Of a DNA stretch of 64,000 nt, positions 27,040-35,959 are shown piece after piece (within the stretch, counting starts at the first letter, position 1; the number at the start of each line of letters is the position of its first letter). The notes below the pieces were generated by a model. The model was not told where the DNA came from, ran no database searches, and saw nothing but the letters and a program-made list of their open reading frames with translations. Position numbers and translations under genes: made by a program. Source of the DNA: Deinococcus radiophilus (GTDB lineage: Bacteria > Deinococcota > Deinococci > Deinococcales > Deinococcaceae); NCBI RefSeq assembly GCF_020889625.1, contig NZ_CP086380.1, positions 1,321,001 to 1,385,000 on the forward strand. The letters are read 5' to 3'.

Positions 27040-27714
27040 ATGACCCCTTCTCCCCTGCGCGTGCTGGCCCTCTTTCTGGGCGAAGTCAGCCTGATTCAAG
27101 TGGGCGCTAAAGCCTCCCGCAGCGGCATTCACAAGCGGCCCGTGCCTGAGGCGTGGCTAGACGCGACAGGTTTGCGCGGCGACCAGGTCGTGAACAAGCG
27201 CTATCACGGCGGCCCCGATCAGGCCGCCTATCTCTACCCACAGCCAGACGCCCTAGCCTGGGAGACCCATGGTTTACCAGCCGACCTGGGTCGCTCGTAC
27301 TGGGGCGAAAATGTCCGTCTAGACGGACTGAGCAGCGCCGACATCCGACCCGGCGACCGGCTGCACCTGGGAAAAGTGGTGCTGGAAGCCACCGCGCCGC
27401 GCCTGCCCTGTGCGGTGGCCGCCGCGTACCTGAGCGACGTGTACGGGGGGCCGTTCGTCAAGGACTTCTATGCGCTGGGACGGCCCGGAATTTACGTGCG
27501 GGTGCTGCAACCGGGCCTGCTGCGGGTAGGCGACGTGGGCGAACTGGAACCCGGCGACCCTCAGGCCCCCACCCTGGCCGAACTGATGGCCCTGCACAAG
27601 CGCCGCAAGCCCGACCCCGAAACGCTGCACCGGGCGCTCCGCTCGCCGCTGTCCTACCGCCTGCGTGAGGAAGTGGCGGAGAAATTGACGAAAGTGGAGA
27701 GCGCCGTCAGCTAG
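27040..27714 (+). CDS. MOSC-domain protein, YiiM-like
   Basis: A 224-residue MOSC protein. Characteristic segments are Ser-Gly-Ile-x-Lys-Arg-Pro-Val, Gly-Asp-x-Gln-Val-Asn-Lys-Arg-Tyr-His-Gly-Gly-Pro-Asp-Gln-Ala, Trp-Gly-Glu-Asn, Gly-Asp-Arg-Leu and the Pro-Cys position of the molybdenum ligand (Arg-Leu-Pro-Cys). YiiM-type proteins reduce N-hydroxylated substrates with a molybdenum cofactor. The ATG at 27040 follows TACGCT at 27028-27033 by 6 nt (leaderless pattern). Confidence 0.85.
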   Translation: MTPSPLRVLALFLGEVSLIQVGAKASRSGIHKRPVPEAWLDATGLRGDQVVNKRYHGGPDQAAYLYPQPDALAWETHGLPADLGRSYWGENVRLDGLSSADIRPGDRLHLGKVVLEATAPRLPCAVAAAYLSDVYGGPFVKDFYALGRPGIYVRVLQPGLLRVGDVGELEPGDPQAPTLAELMALHKRRKPDPETLHRALRSPLSYRLREEVAEKLTKVESAVS

Positions 27715-27723
27715 ACATCCAAC

Positions 27724-29304
27724 CTACTGGTCCCCGTCCGGTAGATCACCGTCCACAAACACCGTCTTCTGGGCGGTGTAGTTCACCTGTCCGGCTGCCG
27801 CACCTTTGGGCCGCCAGACATGCTTGATACGGGTGTAGTCCACCGGCACGTTGGAACTGCCCCGTGCCTTGGAGTGGGCCGCCGCCAGTCCCGCCGCATA
27901 CAGAATGTCGGGTGGGGACAGCTCCCGCCCGGCGCTGCCGGTGCGGACCAGCACATGACTGCCCGCATATCCCTGCGCGTGAAACCAGTAATCCATGCTG
28001 CGCCCGACACGGTGGGTCAGGGTGGCGTTTTCGCGGTTGTTGCGCCCGACCAGGGCCGTCAAGCCACTGGGCAGCGTGAACTTGAGGCCGTACGGCACTT
28101 TCTCAGGCTTCTCGCGGGTCAGCTGCGCGGCCATGGCTTCCAGCTCCCCGAGCCCCGCCTGATCCAGTGCCTCCACACGGGCCTGGGCTTCCGCAAATTC
28201 GGCCCGCAGGCGCGGCTCACGCTCGGCCAGACGCCCGTAGACTTCTTCACGGCGGCGGGCACGGGCATACAGCTTCTCGGCATTCTGCACAGCACTCAGC
28301 AGCGGGTCCAGGGAGATGGTGATTTCGCCTTCCCCAGTCAGGTCCGGCAGAGTCACCGTCTCCGCCTGGGCAGTCACCCCATGCGAGTAGGCCATCAATG
28401 TGTCGGCCTCGGTGCGCTCCTGGGTCGCCAGCGCCAGGCCCTCGTCGGCGCGGGTCACGTCACTCAGCTGATTGGTAAGCAGCGTCAGGCGCTTTTCTAA
28501 GGGACCACGCAATTCTTTGCGGAGTTGCGCCGCCTTCTCGGCGCGGGCAGCCTGCCGCGCTCCATCGGTCATCACCCCTTCGCTGACGGTAGGATCGTCT
28601 GCCAGTGAATGCAGGGCTGTGACGGCCTGCGCCAGCCGCTCTGGCCCTGGTGCGTCCGTAAATCCGGCGCGGCGGCCCAGCTCAGCGCTGAGCAGCGGTC
28701 CTAGACCGTCCACCTGGCTGCGCCATTGCGTGAGCGGCAACCTATCCAGACCAGCCGCCTGGGCCTCCGCCACTTCCAGGGTCTGCGGATCATATTTGTC
28801 GTAGGGCGGCGGCGGCGTGTACGCCCCCCCTGAGCGCGTGGTGCGGAAACGGTTGCGGGCCGGGGTGATTTCACGGGCTGCGTGAATGATTCGGCCCGCA
28901 AATCCACCCTCCCCGGCTTCCATAATCAGCAGGTTGGCGTTGCGCCCCGTGACCTCGAACAGCAGCCGGGCAGGGGGAACAGCCACGAAGCCTTCCTCTC
29001 CAGCAAAGTGCAACTGAAACACCCGGTCCAACTTGAGTTGTTCCACGCGCAGCAGGTCCCCGCGCACCTTGGCACGGACCATCTGCTGAAAAGGATTGTT
29101 CGGCTCGCCACGCAGCCGCTCACGCGAGAAGTACACCACCGGCTGCGGCGGGCGGTAAGACAGCACCAGATTGCCAGGGCCACTTTGCTGGCCTTCCAGC
29201 AGCAGGGCAGCGGTGGTTTCGTCGGGAAAAACCCAGCCCAGTGACCGCGCGGGCAACTCGGCTTCCAGGTCGCGCAGCACGCGGGAGAGCATCAGACCTT
29301 CCAT
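27724..29304 (-). CDS. NFACT (Rqc2/FbpA-like) protein
   Basis: A 526-residue protein with the NFACT-N domain first, a coiled-coil middle (about residues 260-400, Glu/Arg/Ala-rich), and a C-terminal NFACT-R domain containing [12 protein letters not shown]. In bacteria the RqcH members bind stalled 50S-peptidyl-tRNA and add alanine tails; others were called fibronectin-binding proteins. Start at 29304. It is convergent with the MOSC gene. Confidence 0.88.
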   Translation of the reverse strand: MEGLMLSRVLRDLEAELPARSLGWVFPDETTAALLLEGQQSGPGNLVLSYRPPQPVVYFSRERLRGEPNNPFQQMVRAKVRGDLLRVEQLKLDRVFQLHFAGEEGFVAVPPARLLFEVTGRNANLLIMEAGEGGFAGRIIHAAREITPARNRFRTTRSGGAYTPPPPYDKYDPQTLEVAEAQAAGLDRLPLTQWRSQVDGLGPLLSAELGRRAGFTDAPGPERLAQAVTALHSLADDPTVSEGVMTDGARQAARAEKAAQLRKELRGPLEKRLTLLTNQLSDVTRADEGLALATQERTEADTLMAYSHGVTAQAETVTLPDLTGEGEITISLDPLLSAVQNAEKLYARARRREEVYGRLAEREPRLRAEFAEAQARVEALDQAGLGELEAMAAQLTREKPEKVPYGLKFTLPSGLTALVGRNNRENATLTHRVGRSMDYWFHAQGYAGSHVLVRTGSAGRELSPPDILYAAGLAAAHSKARGSSNVPVDYTRIKHVWRPKGAAAGQVNYTAQKTVFVDGDLPDGDQ

Positions 29305-29695
29305 AGTCCTGGCATTGTAGGGGTTTTCTGGCGCTGGCTATGGACGGCTCCGCGCAGTTGGTGAATGATTGCCGCAGGGTCAGTGATGCAGCCACTGCGT
29401 AGCATCAGAACCATCAGCCCTTGCCACCCGCACCATCACGGCAACAAAACAGCGCAATCCGGCAAAGACCCAGGGGTGGGTCAATCCTTGCTCCGGTTCG
29501 TGGCTCGGCTTAGGCCTCGCCTCCGATAACCAGAAGTCTTTCAGATGCGAAAAAGACCTGGGGGCGGCCCCAGGTCAATCCTCGCTCTCGCTCGTCCACT
29601 CGCCTCCGGCTCGTGGCTGATGACCAGAAGTCACAGCAAGCGAGCGTGGCTCAGGGTCGGCCCTTCGCCGTTACTCGCGCTGCTCGGCAAGTCGG
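29305..29695. other. Non-coding interval with two tandem terminator-like units
   Basis: The 390 bases between the NFACT gene and bamA contain no credible gene. Two related units lie at about 29462-29547 and 29553-29640. Each begins with a hairpin (gaccc...gggtc and gacct...aggtc), continues through tcaatcc-t-gctc and ends with ccagaagtc. On the minus strand the second hairpin is followed by TTTTTC, so this is a double terminator for bamA. The ccagaagt word also occurs at the bamA stop, suggesting duplication of the gene's 3' end. Confidence 0.6.
29553..29577 (-). terminator. bamA terminator (second unit)
   Basis: On the minus strand GACCTGGGG pairs with CCCCAGGTC and is followed by TTTTTCGC. 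A weaker copy with GACCCA/TGGGTC and TTTG lies next to it at about 29465-29482. Confidence 0.75.
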
Positions 29696-32407
29696 TTACC
29701 AGAAGTTCCCCAGGCGGAAGTAGAACTGGCCGTTGCTGGTCTGGGGATTGTAGCCGTAGTCGAAGCGGACCGAGGGCAGCTGGGTACCGCCAAAGCCCAG
29801 GTCAACCTGTACGCCGGCACCGAAGCCGTAGTTCAAGTTGAAGTCTTCTTCAGCGCCCCAGGCGTCACCGGCATCAGCGAACAGTACGCCGTAGACACCC
29901 TGAGCCGGGCCGAGGTTGAGACCCAGGTCACGGCGGTACTCCGCCGAGGCGGTCAGGTAGTTGCTGCCAAACAGCGAACCGTTCTCAATCCCGCGCAGCT
30001 GGCGCGAGTAGGTGCTGCTGCCGCCACCGCCCACGCGGAAGCCGGTGCCTTCGGGAGCATTCCCGACCAACGTACCAGCGTTGGCCCGCACAGCCACAGC
30101 CTGATTGGGAGTGGTTTCGCCGCTGGCACGCTCAACCGTCTCACCGAAGCCGAAGTAGGTGCGCGCTCCGCTTTCCAGTTCGAACCAGCTCACAGGGTCG
30201 CTTCCGACCACGCCGAAGTTGTACGAGCCACTCACGTCGGCGCGTACCCCATCGGTTGGGAAAGTAAAGGAGTTGGCGTCGTCATAGTTCACGCGGCCCG
30301 AAACGCTGGTGGTCAGGCTCTTTTCGGGCAGCAGCTCGGCGGCCTCGGCATCGGTCAGGGCGCAGGGGCGGCGCAGTTCCTCAATGCGGGCGGTGTCGTT
30401 CTTGTCGACGGTCACAGGCTCATCCGAGCAGGTGATCCAGTACTGGGTATCACCCTCAACCCGGTAAGGGCTACGGACATCGGTGTCACGGATCTTGTCT
30501 TCTAGGAAGAAAGTCCGCTGGCTGACGCCTACGCCCACACCTGCGGAGATCTGATCGGTGAAGCGGCGACTGAGATCTACTCCAAAGGAGTTGCTGCGAA
30601 CCGTGTAATCACGCCCGGTGTCTTGCTTGACCTCGCCACTTCCTTCCGGGTTACCACGCTCAACGAAGATGGCCTGGTTGCCGCCGACCGTGCTGGAGAT
30701 GGTGGTACTCAGGCTGGTGCGGTTCTCGCGGAAGTCCAGGAAATCCAGGTCCAACCAGGGAATGGTGTACTGCGCGCTGCCATACCAGTTCTGGCCCGCG
30801 TCGTTTTGCTGAGCACCCAGGTTGATGGCACCGTAGTGGCCCAGCCCGAACACGTTGGGGTTGGAGTAGCCTGCTTCACCGCTCCAGCCACCGGCCAGGC
30901 TGTCGTAGCCCAGGCCCAGCTGCACAGGAATGCCTACGTCGGCCTCGGCGACGGTCAGCACATAGGTCAGGGCTTCAGGGTTCTGGGGGTCCACGCGGGT
31001 TTCCTGGCCCACCAGCTGGACATAGCCCAGGCGGCTGATGCGGGCCAGACTCTCGCGCAGCTCGTTGGCATTGAACAGCTCACCGGGTTGGGGCAGTTCA
31101 CGCAGAATCACGCGGTCCTCGGTGCGGTGCTCGCCCTGCCAGTTCAGCTCGTAGCCAGCCAGCTTCACTTCACGGATATTGAAGGCCAGCACGCCATCTT
31201 CGAACTGCACCGCGTCACGGGTGCTGATCTCGTAGCCCTGGGCACGGTACAGGTCACGCATCTTGACGAAGTTGTCCTGCGCCAGCTGCGGGCTGAACAC
31301 GTCGCCTTCCTTGATGGTCAGGGCCGTGCGCAACTGCTCGGTAGACAGCTGGGTATTGCCCCGGATCTCGATGCTCTGGATCGGAGCTGTGACCACGTTG
31401 GCGCTACCAAAGTAAACCACCACTTCACTCAGGTTCTGAGGATTGGCCTGCAGCGCAAAGCCCACGGGCTTGCCAGTCTGATTGGACAGAGTGCGTACGT
31501 CTTCTTGGAGGTCCTGGGCACGGATGGGCTGGCCAGTGCGGGTCCGCAGACTGCCGACCAGCGCCGGGTCCACTTGGCCCAGGTTGCTGGTATCCAGCTG
31601 CGCGACACGGCCCTCAACCACTTGAATGGTCAACAGGCCGTTTTCCAGACTGGTGCGGTCCACCCGCACGCCGGAATACAGGTATCCAGCCTCTTCGTAG
31701 AGTGCCTGCACCTGCGCCACAGCGCGGTAATAGCTTTCGGGGGTAAAGCGGCCTGACTGCTGCAAGGGGCGGAAGATATTTTCCACCTGGGCACGGTCCA
31801 GCAGGGTGACACCTTGAATGCGCACCGAGCTGATCGGGGCGGTTTCATCCACCAAGAAGCGAACCGTCACGGTGCCGTCGTTGGCGGGCGCGGTCTGCAC
31901 AGTCACTTTCGGCTCAAAGGGATAGCCTTCCGAGCGGTAGTTGTCCAGCAGCGCAGCCTTGGCCTGCTCCAGGCGGGCGGTATTGAGCGCTGCTCCGGGG
32001 GCAATGTTCAGCAGATCGGCGATGCTCTTTTTAAAAGCTTCGGCCGGCAAGAAGGTCAGGCCCGTTGCGTCCACGCTGCCGATGGTGGCATTGGGGACCA
32101 CGTCAATGACCAGTACGTCGCGGCCTTCACGCTGCTCGACACGGGCCGTGGCACTGGAGAAGTAGCCGGAGTTCAACACACCCTGGCGGACCGCTTCCAA
32201 GTCTACGCTGGCTACCGGAGCGCCCGGCTGAACATTCAGCGTGGCACGCACAAAGTTGGCCAGCAGCTCGGTGGTACCGTTCACAACAACTTCGGAGACG
32301 GTTCCGGCAGGCTGAGCGACCGTGGGGGCGGCGGTGGGTGCCGTCTGGGCCAGTGCCGGGGCAAAAGCACCGAGCGCCAGCGTCAACATCAGCGTATGGG
32401 TTCGCAT
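29696..32407 (-). CDS. bamA: Outer-membrane assembly protein BamA/Omp85
   Basis: A 903-residue Omp85 protein that inserts beta-barrel proteins into the outer membrane. It has a signal peptide (core Leu-Met-Leu-Thr-Leu-Ala-Leu, ending Ala-Leu-Ala-Gln), several POTRA repeats over about residues 40-460 with Val-x-Gly-Asn/Thr starts, and a C-terminal beta barrel. The barrel contains the lid-lock Val-Arg-Phe-Asp-Tyr-like strand and ends in an aromatic residue (Gly-Asn-Phe-Trp). It is longer than the E. coli protein, as in the Deinococcus-Thermus lineage. The ATG at 32407 is preferred because the signal starts there. A double terminator follows. Confidence 0.92.
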   Translation of the reverse strand: MRTHTLMLTLALGAFAPALAQTAPTAAPTVAQPAGTVSEVVVNGTTELLANFVRATLNVQPGAPVASVDLEAVRQGVLNSGYFSSATARVEQREGRDVLVIDVVPNATIGSVDATGLTFLPAEAFKKSIADLLNIAPGAALNTARLEQAKAALLDNYRSEGYPFEPKVTVQTAPANDGTVTVRFLVDETAPISSVRIQGVTLLDRAQVENIFRPLQQSGRFTPESYYRAVAQVQALYEEAGYLYSGVRVDRTSLENGLLTIQVVEGRVAQLDTSNLGQVDPALVGSLRTRTGQPIRAQDLQEDVRTLSNQTGKPVGFALQANPQNLSEVVVYFGSANVVTAPIQSIEIRGNTQLSTEQLRTALTIKEGDVFSPQLAQDNFVKMRDLYRAQGYEISTRDAVQFEDGVLAFNIREVKLAGYELNWQGEHRTEDRVILRELPQPGELFNANELRESLARISRLGYVQLVGQETRVDPQNPEALTYVLTVAEADVGIPVQLGLGYDSLAGGWSGEAGYSNPNVFGLGHYGAINLGAQQNDAGQNWYGSAQYTIPWLDLDFLDFRENRTSLSTTISSTVGGNQAIFVERGNPEGSGEVKQDTGRDYTVRSNSFGVDLSRRFTDQISAGVGVGVSQRTFFLEDKIRDTDVRSPYRVEGDTQYWITCSDEPVTVDKNDTARIEELRRPCALTDAEAAELLPEKSLTTSVSGRVNYDDANSFTFPTDGVRADVSGSYNFGVVGSDPVSWFELESGARTYFGFGETVERASGETTPNQAVAVRANAGTLVGNAPEGTGFRVGGGGSSTYSRQLRGIENGSLFGSNYLTASAEYRRDLGLNLGPAQGVYGVLFADAGDAWGAEEDFNLNYGFGAGVQVDLGFGGTQLPSVRFDYGYNPQTSNGQFYFRLGNFW

Positions 32408-32512
32408 AAAGCCCAGTTTGCCACAATTCATCAAGACTGGATGAACCAGCCTGTGAGTGCGCTGTGAAAAGGCTGAGCTGGCCGTCAGAAGTCCATCAGC
32501 CTGGCCTGGGCG

Positions 32513-34291
32513 TCAGGAGGTGAGGGGCCAGACCAGCGGCACAATCAACATGGTCAGCACGAAGGTCAGCAGTGTCAGTCCGCCGCCTACCCGCACAAAG
32601 TCGGCAAAGCGGTAATGGCCGGGGCCGTACACCAACATGCAGCTCGGCTCCAGCGGCGTCAGGAAAGAGTTACTGGCGGCCAGGGCCACCGTGACGGCGA
32701 AGGGCCGGGGATCATAACCCAGTGCGCCCGCCACACCTACCGCCAGCGGCAACATCACCAGGGCCGCGGCCTGGTTGCTCATGGGCTGGGTCAACAGCAC
32801 CGTAAAGAGATACACCCCGGCCAGCGCCCCCAGCCCGCCCAGTGGCTCCAGGGTTCCCGCCAGCCAACCGGCAACCTGCTCTGCGGCCCCACTGCTCTGA
32901 AAGGCCGCGCCGAAGGCCAGCATGGCCGCCACCAGCACCAACACCGGCCACTCAATAGACCGGTAAGCCTCGGCAGGGCTGATCAAACGTAGCGCCAGCG
33001 CCAGGGCCACCGCGCTGATCAGGGCCACCACCAGCGGCACCAGCCCGGTGGCCGCCAGCACCAGCGCCCCCACGAACAGCAGGGCGGCCAGCGGCGCGCG
33101 TGAGCCGTCCGGTTGCTGCTCGGTCAGGTCGGCCAACACCGCAAAAGCGTCGCCCAGACCACGCAGACGTGTTTCAGGCCCCTGAATCAGCAACACGTCG
33201 CCCACCCGTACCCGCAAGCCCCCGAGTCGCTCTACAGTTTTTTCGCGGCGGTGCAGCGCCAGGACACTCAGGCCATAGCGCTCACGAAAGCGGGCCTCGC
33301 GCAGGGTGCGCCCGATCAGCTCGTTGCCGGGCATCACCACCGTTTCAACCAGTCGCACCTCGGATTCCAGGCCACTCAGCGACAACTTTTCTGCCGAGCG
33401 GCTGACCAGGCCCAGCGCATCCTGGGCCGCCAGCAGCCCCTCCGAATCGCTTTCCAGGGCCAAAGTGTCCCCCAGCTCTATACGGAAAGACGCTTCCGGC
33501 GCGTAAATGGTGCGCTCGCCCCGCCGCACCACCACCACCATCAATCCATAATCACTGCCCAGACGCGACTGCGCCAGGGTCTGCCCCACCAGCGGACTGT
33601 CAGGTGCCACCGTCAGATCGGAGATGTAGGCGCGCACCTGCTGCTCCATTTCGGATTCGCGGGTCGGCAGCAGCCGGGGCGCCACGAAAAAGAGGTACAG
33701 CAACCCGGCCACCGCCAGCGGGACCCCCACCCAGGCCAACTCGAAAAAGCCCAGCGGCTCCAGACCAAGTTGCGGCAAGAACCCCGACACCACCAAGTTG
33801 GTACTGGTCCCGATCAAGGTGATGGATCCACCCAGAATGGACGCAAAAGCCAGCGGCATCATGACCCGCCCGACATGTTCACCGGTGCGGCGGGACAGGG
33901 CGTACATCACCGGCAAGAAGACGGCGGTGGTCGCCGTATTGCTGGTCACGGTACTGACCGCCGTAACCCCGCTCAGGAGGCGCTGAATCAGGCCGCGCCC
34001 ACTGCCTTCGGAAGAACGACCCGGCCTGCGCCCCCCCGGCCCTGCCAGCACGCCCACCAGCGCACGAATCACCCCGCTCCGGACCAGGATCTGCGCCAGG
34101 ATAAAGAGGGCTGCGAGCGTCAGCACGGTGGCGTCTCCGAAGCCTGCTAGCGCTTCTTCGGGGGACAACAGCCCACTCAGCATCAGTGCGGCGATCAGGA
34201 GCAGGGCCGTGACGTCCACCGACAGCCACTCGGTAGAAAACAGCACCAGCAAGGCGCCAAGCAAGATAAAGACGAGGCTGACGGGGTCCAT
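32513..34291 (-). CDS. SLC13-type anion transporter with TrkA-C domains
   Basis: A 592-residue permease of the divalent-anion:Na+ symporter (DASS/CitT) superfamily with about eleven membrane helices split by a cytoplasmic insert. The insert, about residues 205-375, holds two TrkA-C/RCK-C domains (Pro-Leu-Val-Gly-Gln-Thr-Leu and Glu-Leu-Ile-Gly-Arg-Thr-Leu-Arg-Glu-Ala starts). The N half has the Ser-Asn-Thr-Ala-Thr-Thr-Ala motif and Ile-Gly-Thr-Ser-Thr-Asn, the C half Ala-Ala-Ser-Asn-Ser-Phe; these form the substrate and Na+ site. Sulfate or a dicarboxylate is a likely substrate, not proven. Confidence 0.88.
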   Translation of the reverse strand: MDPVSLVFILLGALLVLFSTEWLSVDVTALLLIAALMLSGLLSPEEALAGFGDATVLTLAALFILAQILVRSGVIRALVGVLAGPGGRRPGRSSEGSGRGLIQRLLSGVTAVSTVTSNTATTAVFLPVMYALSRRTGEHVGRVMMPLAFASILGGSITLIGTSTNLVVSGFLPQLGLEPLGFFELAWVGVPLAVAGLLYLFFVAPRLLPTRESEMEQQVRAYISDLTVAPDSPLVGQTLAQSRLGSDYGLMVVVVRRGERTIYAPEASFRIELGDTLALESDSEGLLAAQDALGLVSRSAEKLSLSGLESEVRLVETVVMPGNELIGRTLREARFRERYGLSVLALHRREKTVERLGGLRVRVGDVLLIQGPETRLRGLGDAFAVLADLTEQQPDGSRAPLAALLFVGALVLAATGLVPLVVALISAVALALALRLISPAEAYRSIEWPVLVLVAAMLAFGAAFQSSGAAEQVAGWLAGTLEPLGGLGALAGVYLFTVLLTQPMSNQAAALVMLPLAVGVAGALGYDPRPFAVTVALAASNSFLTPLEPSCMLVYGPGHYRFADFVRVGGGLTLLTFVLTMLIVPLVWPLTS

Positions 34292-34377
34292 GTGTCTCGC
34301 AGTTTAGAGCAGGCCCAGCCGAAGCTGATCGGGGCTGAAGCTGACTTGGACTTCACCGCTCCTGAACATTTAACGCC

Positions 34378-34390
34378 TAGACTGAACGTT
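34378..34390 (+). promoter_or_regulatory. -10 box before tatA
   Basis: TAGACT at 34378-34383 ends 7 nt before the ATG of tatA, without a Shine-Dalgarno sequence; another leaderless-type start. Confidence 0.5.
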
Positions 34391-34801
34391 ATGAACCTCG
34401 GTCCCGGTGAAATTCTGCTGATTCTTGTTGCCGCCCTGATTCTGTTTGGTCCGGCCAAATTGCCTGAACTGGGCAAGAGCCTGGGCAAAGGCATCCGTGA
34501 ATTTCGGCGGGGCACCCAGGGCCTTAAAGATGAGTTGGAAGGCAGTCTGAAAGAAGAACCCGCCCGCCCAGCGGCGCCCCAGGCCCAGCCCGCACAGGTG
34601 CCAGCGACACAGACCCCGATGCCGACAGTGCAGGCTCAACCAGAAGTTCACCAGACCGTATACAGCGCCGCACCGGACGCCCAGCCGCAACCTGCACCGG
34701 CCCGCGCCTCAGATATGGCGGTCAACCCAGTGGTCGAGACACCCACCGCCGACGCCCCGGCAGCAACGCCCACCCAGACCGCCACGCAAAACCGCAGCTG
34801 A
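34391..34801 (+). CDS. tatA: Sec-independent translocase protein TatA
   Basis: A 136-residue TatA/TatE-type pore subunit. The N-terminal helix (Glu-Ile-Leu-Leu-Ile-Leu-Val-Ala-Ala-Leu-Ile-Leu-Phe-Gly-Pro) is followed by Lys-Leu-Pro-Glu-Leu-Gly-Lys-Ser-Leu-Gly-Lys-Gly-Ile-Arg-Glu-Phe, the amphipathic helix, and then a long Pro/Ala/Gln-rich tail. It carries folded proteins with twin-arginine signals; the dioxygenase-like protein at 14650-15618 is a plausible client. tatC is not in the window. Confidence 0.93.
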   Translation: MNLGPGEILLILVAALILFGPAKLPELGKSLGKGIREFRRGTQGLKDELEGSLKEEPARPAAPQAQPAQVPATQTPMPTVQAQPEVHQTVYSAAPDAQPQPAPARASDMAVNPVVETPTADAPAATPTQTATQNRS

Positions 34802-34832
34802 ACTTTTGCATGCGGCGTATACACTGCCTAAC

Positions 34833-34865
34833 ATGACCCGCAGTTGCCGAGGCCGCCAGTGTTAG
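34833..34865 (+). CDS. Possible 10-codon leader frame before comM
   Basis: ATG at 34833 follows TACACT (34820-34825) by 7 nt, the leaderless spacing seen elsewhere in this window. It encodes ten residues ([10 protein letters not shown]) and stops at 34863-34865, four bases past the comM GTG at 34859. This layout would let ribosomes finishing the leader re-start on comM. Whether it is translated is unknown. Confidence 0.35.
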   Translation: MTRSCRGRQC

Positions 34866-35929
34866 CCCGTGTTCGCAGCGCCGCCTTGATCGGGGTAGAT
34901 GCGGTGCCCGTTGAGGTTGAGGTGGATGTCTCGCCAGGTCTGCCGTCTTTTATGGTGGTGGGCCTGCCGGATCAGGCGGTCAGTGAGGCACGCGAGCGGG
35001 TGCGGGCAGCCGTCCGCAATTCAGGCCTGCCCTTTCCGGCGGCACGGATTACCGTCAACCTGGCCCCAGCAGACCTGCGTAAAGAAGGCCCGCTCTACGA
35101 CCTGCCGATTGCGCTGGGCGTCCTGGCCGCGCAGGAGTTGCTGCCCCTGACGGCGCTGCGTGAAGTCCTCTGCGCAGGCGAACTGGCGCTGGACGGTTCC
35201 CTGCGCCCAGTGGCGGGGGGGGTGAATCTGGCCCTGTTGGGAGCAGACCTGAACCTGCCGGTGCTGGTTCCCGCAGGCAACGCTGCCGAGGCCGCCTTGA
35301 TTGAGGTTCCAGTGTACGGGGCGGGGACGTTGCTGGACGCCATGCGTCACCTAAGCGGACAGGCCATCTTGCCTCAGACACCAGCCTCAGTCCCTGCACG
35401 GGACCCCACTGCCGCTCCCGACCTGGCCGATGTCAAGGGTCAGGCGGCCGCCAAACGGGCGCTTGAAATTGCCGTTGCGGGCGGCCATAACTTATTGATG
35501 GTCGGCAGCCCCGGCAGCGGCAAGACGATGCTGGCCCGCCGCGCCGCAGGACTGCTGCCCCCGCTGACCCGCGCAGAGGCACTGGAAGTGATCCGCATCC
35601 ACTCGGCGGCGGGGCTGCTGACGCGCGGCATGGGCCTCAGCGGAACGCCACCTTACCGCAGCCCCCACCACACCGTTTCGGACGCAGGCCTGATCGGCGG
35701 CGGCAGTGTACCCCGGCCGGGCGAGGTCAGCCTGGCGCACCGGGGCGTGCTGTTTCTGGACGAATTTCCGGAGTTCTCACGCAAGGCCCTGGAGACCCTC
35801 CGTCAACCTCTGGAAGATGGGCGAGTCACGATCTCACGCGCCCGCGCCTCGGTGGAATACCCAGCCAACTTTCAGCTGATCGCCGCCATGAATCCTTGCC
35901 CCTGTGCAGATCAATCCAACGACGCCTAG
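34859..35929 (+). pseudogene. comM: comM interrupted by the prophage (N-terminal two-thirds)
   Basis: ComM/YifB is a hexameric AAA+ helicase that drives branch migration of incoming DNA during natural transformation. The lon-protease-like N domain (about residues 15-165, [10 protein letters not shown]) and most of the ATPase are present: Walker A Gly-Ser-Pro-Gly-Ser-Gly-Lys-Thr, Walker B Leu-Phe-Leu-Asp-Glu-Phe, and Ala-Ala-Met-Asn-Pro-Cys-Pro-Cys. The family then continues Gly-Tyr; here the frame runs into phage DNA and stops seven codons later, giving about 356 of roughly 500 residues. The C-terminal Mg-chelatase domain is lost. The start is GTG 34859 (TTG 34844 is possible). Confidence 0.88.
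35891..35925. other. Prophage left junction (attL region)
   Basis: comM identity ends at about 35905, right after the codons for Asn-Pro-Cys-Pro-Cys, and non-comM DNA follows. The serine integrase lies 35 nt away. The crossover core cannot be defined without the right junction, which is outside the window; it should contain part of aatccttgcccctgtg. Confidence 0.65.
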
Positions 35930-35959
35930 CACCTTATCCACACCCCCTGTGGACAACCC

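Noticed and set aside
30623..31756. Long plus-strand open frame (377 codons) inside bamA
   Set aside because: It is antisense to a well-conserved Omp85 gene in high-GC DNA, where long shadow frames are common; its composition is not protein-like and it has no ribosome site.
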